Assembly (NCBI GenBank): GCA_019246575.1
Contig: JAFAQG010001038.1
Span: forward strand, 1-5,195
DNA length: 5,195 nt
Reading direction: 5' to 3'
Origin: Acidobacteriaceae bacterium
Lineage (GTDB): Bacteria > Acidobacteriota > Terriglobia > Bryobacterales > Bryobacteraceae
Every line of letters begins with the position of its first letter. The first letter of the stretch is position 1. A program made the position numbers and the translations under genes. Below, piece after piece: positions 1-5,195 of this stretch. The notes beneath the pieces were generated by a model. The model worked only from the letters and a program-made list of their open reading frames with translations, was not told the origin of the DNA and ran no database searches.

Positions 1-1
1 C

Positions 2-1252
2 GCGTTCAGCCCGATTTTTACGCAGCTCGGATTGACCGAAGGGCAGGGCGGGGCGGGAGGAAAGCTCGATTCCCCCAAACCCGCAAAGGACTGGCCGGGC
101 TCGTTGCAACCGGGCGAAAGCGTGGCTGCGGTGCTCGTCTCGGGCGATATGACGATGACTGCTGCCGGAACCGTGACGTATAACGATGGCAAACGCATTC
201 TGGCATTCGGGCACCCCATGTTTAATTTGGGGCCGGTAGACATGCCGCTGGCCAAGGAAGAAATAATCACGACGTTGGCCTCCTCGTATCAGCCCTCGAA
301 GATGGGCAACGCTTCCGAAATCGTGGGCGCTTTGCGCCAGGACCGCCACAGCGGTATTGCTGGTGAGCTCGGGGCCACGGCGCAGATGATTCCCGTGACC
401 ATGCATGTCCGTTCGTATCGCGAAGACAATTCCGTCCGGAAAGCGCGCGACTTTCACTTCAACGTGTTTGTCAACCAGAAGTGGACGCCGTACCTCATGA
501 TGGCGACTTTATTCAACTCGCTTTCGAACCTGAACGATTTCTCGGAAGAGGCGACTTACCGCTTGCATGGAGAACTTAAGGTGGAGGGCCAGCACAAGGT
601 GGAACTGACTACGATGCAGGCCCCGGCGGAAACTCCTATCCCGACGCCGATGCTGCTTGCCGGATGGTGGGGCGATAAGTTCAATCGCTTGTTCGTCAAC
701 TCCGACAAATTGCCGCGCCTTGACGCCGTGAACGTGGATGTCGATCTTCTTCCCAATCGCCGGATTGCACAGATCGAGTCGGCTTGGATTGCGGACAACA
801 AAGTAATGCCTGGGACCGAAGTGCCCGTCAAAGTTTTTCTTCGCCCCTATCGAGGAGAGCGTATCGAGAAGACAGTCACGGTGAAAATTCCGGCAGGTTT
901 GGCGCGCGGCGATCATCAAATTCTGTTCAGCGATGCCGAGACGCTGAGCAGGTTCCAGAACATCGCGAGCACGCTGAACCGCATCGAGGACATTCCGCAG
1001 ATGGTAGCCATGCTCAACGAGGAGCGCAGTAACAACCGATTATACGTTTCATTGATCGAATCGCAACCGACGGTCTACTCGGACGAAAAGGTGTTACCGG
1101 ATCTTCCCGCTTCAGTGCTCAATGTTATGCAAAGCGGCAGGGCGACAAACCACCAATTTGTTAGCTCGCCGGAAAGCGCTCATGAGCAGACGTCCGTGCC
1201 TCTTGACACGGTGGTAACCGGCAGTTATTCGCTTAAGATACACGTCAATTAA
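2..1252 (+). CDS. SpoIVB-like peptidase S55 domain protein, C-terminal part (5' end off window)
   Basis: The frame is open from the first complete codon at base 2 to TAA at 1250-1252, giving 416 visible residues; the TTG at 32 is internal, because homologous-looking sequence precedes it. Visible residues 56-73 read as a G-T-V-T-Y-x-D-G-K-R stretch followed by A-F-G-H-P, with His71 (bases 212-214) matching the histidine motif of S55 peptidases. Residues 108-124 carry the V-G-A-L-R-Q-D-R...G-I-A-G-E-L-G signature that I know from acidobacterial members. From about residue 240 a beta-rich region (A-W-I-A-D-N-K...V-F-L-R-P-Y-R-G-E) looks like an Ig-like C-terminal domain, and the end (P-L-D-T-V-V-T-G) is also typical. 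In this group the Gly-Met-Ser-Gly-Ser serine motif lies N-terminal to the histidine motif, so it would be off window and activity cannot be judged. SpoIVB itself acts in sporulation; a sporulation role is not implied here. Substrate unknown. Probably co-transcribed with the propeller gene 21 bases downstream. Confidence 0.82.
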   Translation, partial: AFSPIFTQLGLTEGQGGAGGKLDSPKPAKDWPGSLQPGESVAAVLVSGDMTMTAAGTVTYNDGKRILAFGHPMFNLGPVDMPLAKEEIITTLASSYQPSKMGNASEIVGALRQDRHSGIAGELGATAQMIPVTMHVRSYREDNSVRKARDFHFNVFVNQKWTPYLMMATLFNSLSNLNDFSEEATYRLHGELKVEGQHKVELTTMQAPAETPIPTPMLLAGWWGDKFNRLFVNSDKLPRLDAVNVDVDLLPNRRIAQIESAWIADNKVMPGTEVPVKVFLRPYRGERIEKTVTVKIPAGLARGDHQILFSDAETLSRFQNIASTLNRIEDIPQMVAMLNEERSNNRLYVSLIESQPTVYSDEKVLPDLPASVLNVMQSGRATNHQFVSSPESAHEQTSVPLDTVVTGSYSLKIHVN

Positions 1253-1273
1253 ACCTTCGTAACTTATCGCTTC

Positions 1274-3487
1274 ATGAATATCCATTCCGGCCTGCGTTTC
1301 CCGGCAGGCATGTTGAGCCTTGCGCTCGCAGCAAGTCTTTGCTTAGCTGTCGACACTCATATCTGGGAGCAATCCGATCAATCCGATTTCACTCGCGGTA
1401 CTCCGAAACACCTCTCAATCCGCAGCGACGGACATCTTACGCTCGCTCCCGCATTCAAAGAGCTCGATAGCACGACAGTTCCGTACCTTTGGGCAATGGC
1501 GCAGGATTCGAAGGGTACGCTGTATTACGCCGGCGGCGCTCCTACCGGCGCAACGGCCAGAATTTTTGCACTCGCACCAGGCGGGAAGGCCCGCAGCTTT
1601 GCCGATGTTCCTGGTCTCGAGATCCATGCCCTCGCGGTGGACGCGCAGGACCGGCTCTACGCGGCTGTACTCCCGGACGCGAAAGTCTATCGAATCGACA
1701 AAGCAGGTAAGCCGCAGCTGCTATTCGATGTCAAATGCAAGTACATCTGGGCGATGGTGTTCGACCGCTCCGGAAACCTCTTTATCGGTACCGGCGATTC
1801 AGGGGTGATTTACGAAATCACGCCCGACGGGAAAGGCCGCGAGTTCGCTCACACGGCAGAAGCGCACGTGCGCTCGCTGACAATCGATGCAGCCGGGAAC
1901 GTAATTGCCGGCACGGAGCCAAGCGGTCTTGTTTTGCGCATATCACCAGAAGGGCAGAGCTTCGTTCTGTTCCAAACCGGCAAACGTGAAGTCACGGCAG
2001 TGGCTGAACGCGAAGGAGCCATATACGCTACTGGTGTTGGAACTAAGCCCGCAACCGTCACGGGGCCTGCGCCTGTACTCCCTTCTACTCCGGCCGCGGT
2101 TTCTGCGACCGGCACGCCACGTATCGGAACCGCTCCCCCGGCGCCCGCCCCTCCTGTGGGTTCTTTAAGCGCCGCGGTAACGGGTGGCAGCGAGCTCTAT
2201 CGGATTCAGAAAGACGGCTTCCCAGAGCGTCTTTGGGAATCGTCGTCGGATATCGCTTATGCGATTGCGTTCGACTCTGCGGGACATCCGCTCGTCGGTA
2301 CTGGTAACAAAGGAATCATTTATCGTATCGATTCCGATCAACTCTCGACGCAACTGCTGAACGCCCCGCCTACTCAGGTGACGGCATTCTTGGAGGGTCG
2401 GAACGGGGTGCTTTATGCGGCCACGGGTAACGTTGGGAATGTTTACTCGATCGGCCCTGGACTGGAGAGCACAGGAGCGCTCGAAAGTGAGGTGCTCGAT
2501 GCCAACACGTTTGCCTATTGGGGTAAAGCCCATATCACCTCGACAGCAAATGGAGGAAGCCTGACGCTTGAAGCGCGAAGCGGCAATCTCAATAACCCGC
2601 AACACGACTGGAGTGCCTGGAGCCGGGTTGGCCTTAGCGACCTCGGGGGGCAGATCGAAGCACCTGCGGCGCGGTTTTTGCAATACAGGCTGACGCTGAG
2701 CCGGTCTAGCTCAGGGCCCTCGCCCGAAGTGAGTGTCGTTGACATACCGTATCTTCCGAAGAACGTAGCACCCAAAGTTCGCCACATCGAGATGGGGCCG
2801 TTCAACTATCGCGAGGCGCCGGCGAGTTCTTCGCTCGAAAGAACGGTGATGCCGTCCGGTTCGCCGGCAACGATCAGTCTTCCCGCGATAGGGCAGCGCA
2901 AATCAGCGCCCGCGACTTCGTCCGCAGAGCCTATAAGTGCCGCGACGTTGCAATACAGTAAGGGATTCATTACGGCGCGCTGGAGCGCCAGTGATAGCGA
3001 CGGTGACTCTTTAATCTTCAAAGTGGAGATCAAGGGCAGTCATGAGACGCGTTGGCGGTTGTTAAAAGATAAGCTGCAAGACCGCTATTACGCGTTCGAC
3101 AGCTCGTCGTTTGCAGACGGGGAGTATGTTATTCGCGTCACAGCGTCGGACGCGCCCGGCAATGCGGCCGATAACGCGCTCTCGTCGTCGCTGATCAGCG
3201 ATCCGTTTATCATCGACAACACGCCGCCCGAAATCGCGGTGAGATCCATTACAAAAGAAGGCCCGCATTGCGTGCTAGCTTTCACCGCGAAGGATGCCTT
3301 GAGTTGGATCGATAAGGCCGAGTATTCCGTCAACGGCGGCGAGTGGAGACTGCTGTTACCTGTCAACAAGCTGACCGATTCGCGCATTCTCGACTACCGC
3401 CTTGAAGCCGATGCCGGTCAACTAATCGCAATTCGAGTGTTCGACGAAGACGACAACGTTAGCGTCAAGCAGATGTCGTTACAGTAG
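1274..3487 (+). CDS. Exported seven-bladed beta-propeller protein with C-terminal Ig/FnIII-like domains, function unknown
   Basis: This is a complete 737-residue protein. Residues 1-25 form a signal peptide (Arg8, hydrophobic 12-25, likely cut after L-C-L-A); no proper lipobox is seen. Seven degenerate repeats of about 40 residues start near 71, 116, 157, 198, 239, 327 and 368, each with a hydrophobic strand, D-x-x-G-x-L-Y/F, G-T-G/A-T-G and V/I-Y-x-I, which fits a closed NHL/SMP-30-type seven-bladed propeller. Blade 5 is interrupted by a Pro/Ala/Thr-rich insert (256-302). Residues 410-500 (W-S-A-W-S, A-R-F-L-Q-Y-R) look like a beta-sandwich; 514-556 is a second Ser/Pro/Ala linker; 564-650 is FnIII/cadherin-like (W-S-A-S-D-S-D-G-D, ending D-N-T-P-P); 652-737 is another Ig-like unit. 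ATG 1274 is preferred over ATG 1310 because it keeps the positive N-region, although no Shine-Dalgarno is visible. No catalytic motif is recognised; ligand binding or surface scaffolding is inferred. Confidence 0.85.
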   Translation: MNIHSGLRFPAGMLSLALAASLCLAVDTHIWEQSDQSDFTRGTPKHLSIRSDGHLTLAPAFKELDSTTVPYLWAMAQDSKGTLYYAGGAPTGATARIFALAPGGKARSFADVPGLEIHALAVDAQDRLYAAVLPDAKVYRIDKAGKPQLLFDVKCKYIWAMVFDRSGNLFIGTGDSGVIYEITPDGKGREFAHTAEAHVRSLTIDAAGNVIAGTEPSGLVLRISPEGQSFVLFQTGKREVTAVAEREGAIYATGVGTKPATVTGPAPVLPSTPAAVSATGTPRIGTAPPAPAPPVGSLSAAVTGGSELYRIQKDGFPERLWESSSDIAYAIAFDSAGHPLVGTGNKGIIYRIDSDQLSTQLLNAPPTQVTAFLEGRNGVLYAATGNVGNVYSIGPGLESTGALESEVLDANTFAYWGKAHITSTANGGSLTLEARSGNLNNPQHDWSAWSRVGLSDLGGQIEAPAARFLQYRLTLSRSSSGPSPEVSVVDIPYLPKNVAPKVRHIEMGPFNYREAPASSSLERTVMPSGSPATISLPAIGQRKSAPATSSAEPISAATLQYSKGFITARWSASDSDGDSLIFKVEIKGSHETRWRLLKDKLQDRYYAFDSSSFADGEYVIRVTASDAPGNAADNALSSSLISDPFIIDNTPPEIAVRSITKEGPHCVLAFTAKDALSWIDKAEYSVNGGEWRLLLPVNKLTDSRILDYRLEADAGQLIAIRVFDEDDNVSVKQMSLQ
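1484..2491 (+). repeat. Seven propeller-blade repeats in the 1274-3487 protein
   Basis: These are protein-level repeats, too diverged to be DNA repeats. Blade spans by residue: 71-110, 116-152, 157-192, 198-234, 239-322 (including the insert), 327-363 and 368-406. The shared pattern is A-x-x-x-D-x-x-G-x-L-Y/F-x-G/A-T-G-x-x-x-x-V/I-Y-x-I, followed by a short strand ending in L-F/F-A. The count of seven matches a complete propeller without needing residues from outside this region. Confidence 0.75.
2039..2179 (+). other. Pro/Ala/Thr-rich insert within propeller blade 5
   Basis: Residues 256-302 of the propeller protein are dominated by Pro, Ala, Thr, Val and Gly, with a P-P-A-P-A-P-P core. The insert lies between the strand ending Y-A-T-G-V-G and the strand beginning S-E-L-Y-R-I, which rejoin as one blade once it is removed. 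It reads as a flexible, surface-exposed loop. The reading frame stays intact, so it is not a frameshift artefact. Confidence 0.7.
2813..2941 (+). other. Ser/Pro/Ala-rich interdomain linker
   Basis: Residues 514-556 of the propeller protein are low in aromatic residues and rich in Ser, Ala and Pro. They separate the beta-sandwich-like middle region from the C-terminal Ig/FnIII-like pair. The segment is probably a flexible hinge that lets the C-terminal domains move relative to the propeller. Confidence 0.6.
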
Positions 3488-3495
3488 ATCGCATC

Positions 3496-4893
3496 TTAAT
3501 GCGTGGGCTTCGGATCGGGCGAAAATCGTCTGCCCAGCTCTGGCGTGGACTCGATATCGGTGGCGCCGGCCGAAGCCTTGTTCACCTCAACGGCAAAGAC
3601 GTAACTCGGACCGAACATATTGGAAGTGAAGAAGACAAGCTTCTTGTCCGGCGAGAAACGCACGTTCGGCTCCAGGTGGTAATTGTGGTGCGACATATTG
3701 ACTAAGCGCTCGGCATGGAACACGCCGGGCTTAATGAGATCGGGCGAGTCGATGCCGCCGTTGTTTTTGCACATCTCGGGATGAAAGAGGTAGATCCATT
3801 CGCCGTTGGTCGCGTGCGCCACCTGCTCCGGGTCGCCGCCGTCGCCAGTGAATAGCTGCGCATCCGGGGTCACGTTGAAGTGGATGGACCACTCGTCGCG
3901 TTTCATATGAAAAGCGACGCGCTCGCGGGTTTTCAGATCGTAACCGGCGAGCCAGAAGTCTTCGCCCTTGGGCGTTTGCCAGTCGTACCAGATCGTGTCG
4001 CCGTTCCATCCCCAGAACTCGTGTCCGGCGATCTCCATCAGCATCGTGCGTTTGTGCATGAGCGTGTTCTGTGTGCCGTCTGTGCGGATCGCCCAGATGC
4101 GATCGACCTTTTGCCAGGGGCCTTCGTGGCAGTACATCAGCAGTGTCGGCTCCGTTGGGGAAAACAGCATGTGACCGATCCAGTCAGTGGTGTGGAAGAG
4201 ATCGTACGTTTCGCCGGTTCTAAGATCTACGGTGAAGACTACGGTGGGAATACGCGCGGCAAGCCGCCGTTCCATCATCTCCCCTTTGTTTTGCGGCTGC
4301 ACGAGGCCGCCAGGCTGTGTCGGGCGGCCATCCGGTCCTATGGGCATCCGGGCCTGCCGGCCGTATTCCTGAGCGCTGCCCGCGTCGGTTTCCGAGCATG
4401 TGCCAGCTCCCAATGTCTCATCGGCATTGATGGTGGCGACGCTTGCGCGAGGTGGCAGCGTTGCTAGCCGTGTCACCGCGCCCGAATCGAGGTCCGCTTT
4501 GAATAGCAAGAAGCGCTTGGCGTCGTTGTCGAAACGCGAGAAAAAAATACTGTCAGTCTTTCTGCCCACGACAATGGCGTGATTGCCGTGCATGAACCGA
4601 GCCAATCCTACGGCCGAAGTTCCAGCATCCGGCGGATTCGGTACAAGCAGGCGCGTCTTCCGCGTCGCTAGGTCCAGCGTGTGGATACCATCGCGAGCCG
4701 TGTAGACCATGTATCTGCCGTCCGGTGAGTATGCATTCACGTTGAAGTAAAAGGCCGAGGAGCCTGGTTCGTTCGACAAGCGCCAGACGCGGTGGCCGGT
4801 ATCGCGATCCACCCAGGTTTTCGGCGGATCAGCTGCGTGCGCATAAGATGCGGCTGTCGACCCGATCAGTAAAACAGCAATGTGGATTCGCAT
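3496..4893 (-). CDS. Exported oligogalacturonate lyase family protein (PL22-like)
   Basis: This is a complete 465-residue protein. Residues 1-20 are a signal peptide ending A-H-A before Ala21, so the mature protein is periplasmic or secreted. It matches the oligogalacturonate lyase family (PL22, a seven-bladed beta-propeller that beta-eliminates short pectin oligomers to unsaturated galacturonate): S-P-D-G-R at 56-60, G-H-M-L-F-S-P at 240-246, M-Y-C-H-E-G-P at 253-259, G-H-E-F-W at 290-294 (His291 matches a known metal-ligand position), E-W-S-I-H-F-N at 334-340, and L-E-P-N-V-R-F-S-P-D at 407-416. The H-P-H metal motif of classical enzymes appears replaced by E408-P-N410. A polar Gly/Gln/Pro-rich stretch (about 163-212, ending N-K-G-E-M-M-E-R-R) is a loop insertion. 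The ATG at 4893 is fixed by the signal peptide and upstream GAGG motifs. It follows a glycoside hydrolase gene by 23 bases, fitting a pectin operon. Family assignment is firm; exact substrate is inferred. Confidence 0.88.
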   Translation of the reverse strand: MRIHIAVLLIGSTAASYAHAADPPKTWVDRDTGHRVWRLSNEPGSSAFYFNVNAYSPDGRYMVYTARDGIHTLDLATRKTRLLVPNPPDAGTSAVGLARFMHGNHAIVVGRKTDSIFFSRFDNDAKRFLLFKADLDSGAVTRLATLPPRASVATINADETLGAGTCSETDAGSAQEYGRQARMPIGPDGRPTQPGGLVQPQNKGEMMERRLAARIPTVVFTVDLRTGETYDLFHTTDWIGHMLFSPTEPTLLMYCHEGPWQKVDRIWAIRTDGTQNTLMHKRTMLMEIAGHEFWGWNGDTIWYDWQTPKGEDFWLAGYDLKTRERVAFHMKRDEWSIHFNVTPDAQLFTGDGGDPEQVAHATNGEWIYLFHPEMCKNNGGIDSPDLIKPGVFHAERLVNMSHHNYHLEPNVRFSPDKKLVFFTSNMFGPSYVFAVEVNKASAGATDIESTPELGRRFSPDPKPTH

Positions 4894-4895
4894 AA

Positions 4896-4913
4896 CCTCA
4901 CAACCTCAACCTC
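4896..4913 (-). promoter_or_regulatory. Triplicated GAGG ribosome-binding region before the PL22 gene
   Basis: Reading the minus strand towards ATG 4893, GAGG occurs three times (4913-4910, 4907-4904 and 4899-4896) inside a G-T-T-G-A-G direct repeat. Spacers to the ATG are 16, 10 and 2 bases. The middle copy has the most workable spacing, and the third is too close. The whole 23-base intergenic gap is made of this repeat, leaving no room for a separate promoter, so the gene is probably read from the upstream transcript. Confidence 0.6.
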
Positions 4914-4916
4914 AAC

Positions 4917-5195
4917 TTATCGCACTACCAGCAATGTCGCCTCATACGGTTTCAAGATAATACTCAACTGCAAACAGGCCCGATTGGTCTGACTTGGCAC
5001 GGCTGTAATTGTTCCTGTTTCTCCGTTCCAGCTTTCGGCTTTGCTTCTGTTCGTGCTGATGCGAACAGTTCGGTCGAGGGCTTGATCGCTCTCGTTAAAG
5101 ACGAACCACGCGTCGGCATCGGACCAAACTCGATGCATGACGCGCAGAGCGGTTGCGGGCCGGTCCAGTTGGAAATCCCTGGCCGGAATAGTTGC
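4917..5195 (-). CDS. C-terminal end of a probable glycoside hydrolase (GH106 alpha-L-rhamnosidase-like), N-terminus off window
   Basis: The frame is open from the right edge to TAA at 4919-4917, giving 92 residues; the ATG at 5138 is only an internal Met, since coding continues upstream. The visible part is a beta-sandwich tail: D-A-D-A-W-F-V-F-N-E-S at 26-36, a V-R-I-S strand, A-E-S-W-N-G-E-T-G at 53-61 and L-K-P-Y-E-A-T-L-L-V-V at 81-91. The pattern (F-N-x-S-D, then E-x-W-x-x-x-T-G, then L-x-P-Y-E-x) is what I associate with the C-terminal domain of large GH106-type rhamnosidases and related hydrolases with a terminal jelly roll. The catalytic domain is not in the window, so substrate is inferred only from this tail and the adjacent pectin lyase-family gene. 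A GH2, GH78 or other hydrolase with a similar tail remains possible. Confidence 0.55.
   Translation of the reverse strand, partial: ATIPARDFQLDRPATALRVMHRVWSDADAWFVFNESDQALDRTVRISTNRSKAESWNGETGTITAVPSQTNRACLQLSIILKPYEATLLVVR

Noticed and set aside
32..34. TTG as the true start of the first gene
   Set aside because: The frame is open to the left edge and the family is much longer at the N-terminus, with the serine motif expected upstream; it is an internal Leu codon.
509..919. A 136-residue open frame on the - strand inside the S55 gene
   Set aside because: It is antisense to conserved coding sequence, is Arg/His-rich with no motif and has no sensible neighbour or start context.
2165..2683. 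A 172-residue open frame on the - strand inside the propeller gene
   Set aside because: It is antisense to a well-supported repeat protein, is Arg-rich and basic as expected of a shadow frame, and shows no domain or ribosome-binding site.
3490..3503. A small hairpin (CGCAT, loop CTTA, ATGCG) spanning the convergent stop junction as a bidirectional terminator
   Set aside because: The stem is only 5 base pairs, with no T tract on either strand; a hairpin this weak can occur by chance.
3880..4467. A 195-residue open frame on the + strand inside the PL22 gene
   Set aside because: It is fully antisense to a gene with clear family motifs, has a non-ATG start and its product shows no recognisable domain; a GC-rich codon-shadow effect explains it.
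4541..4547. An A7 run (T7 on the coding strand) in the PL22 gene as a slippage or programmed frameshift site
   Set aside because: The frame is intact through it and encodes an ordinary I-F-F-S stretch; no alternative product or phase-variable context is evident.
5136..5138. ATG at 5138 as the start of a small 73-residue minus-strand gene
   Set aside because: The same frame stays open to the window edge with coding-like sequence, and the product looks like the C-terminal beta-sandwich of a large hydrolase rather than a free-standing protein.
1..5195. CRISPR array, tRNA, rRNA, insertion sequence or prophage elements
   Set aside because: No regularly spaced direct repeats, cloverleaf-like segments, transposase motifs or terminal inverted repeats were seen; almost the whole window is occupied by four genes.

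Overview
The window looks like part of an Acidobacteriota chromosome, probably a soil or plant-litter member near the Solibacter/Bryobacter/Terriglobus groups. This rests on protein style only: an S55 (SpoIVB-like) peptidase in its non-sporulating acidobacterial form, a secreted beta-propeller protein behind it, and secreted pectin-type carbohydrate enzymes. GC looks moderately high by eye. There is no marker gene, so the taxonomic call is an inference.

Layout: two gene pairs converge tail to tail. On the + strand, bases 2-1252 hold the C-terminal 416 residues of an S55-type protein whose N-terminus lies off the left edge. After 21 bases, 1274-3487 encodes a complete 737-residue exported protein: signal peptide, seven-bladed beta-propeller with a Pro/Ala-rich insert in blade 5, a beta-sandwich-like middle region, a second low-complexity linker and two Ig/FnIII-like domains. 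On the - strand, reading in from the right edge, 5195-4917 is the C-terminal end of a probable large glycoside hydrolase, tentatively GH106 alpha-L-rhamnosidase-like. After 23 bases it is followed by a complete exported oligogalacturonate lyase-family (PL22) protein at 4893-3496. The two convergent stop codons are only 8 bases apart.

Working together: the minus-strand pair fits pectin/rhamnogalacturonan breakdown, with rhamnose removal from the backbone or side chains plus beta-elimination of short oligogalacturonides. The lyase carries a signal peptide, whereas classical Ogl enzymes are cytoplasmic, and it seems to lack the usual C-terminal metal-ligand motif. The plus-strand pair has no assigned function. 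Its adjacency and co-orientation suggest co-expression of a peptidase-like protein with an envelope or extracellular propeller protein.

No tRNA, rRNA, CRISPR array, insertion sequence or clear promoter or terminator was seen. Coding density is about 99%, and no non-coding gap exceeds 23 bases. I found no strong sign of an entirely new system. The best leads are the exported, motif-variant PL22 protein and the S55/propeller pair.
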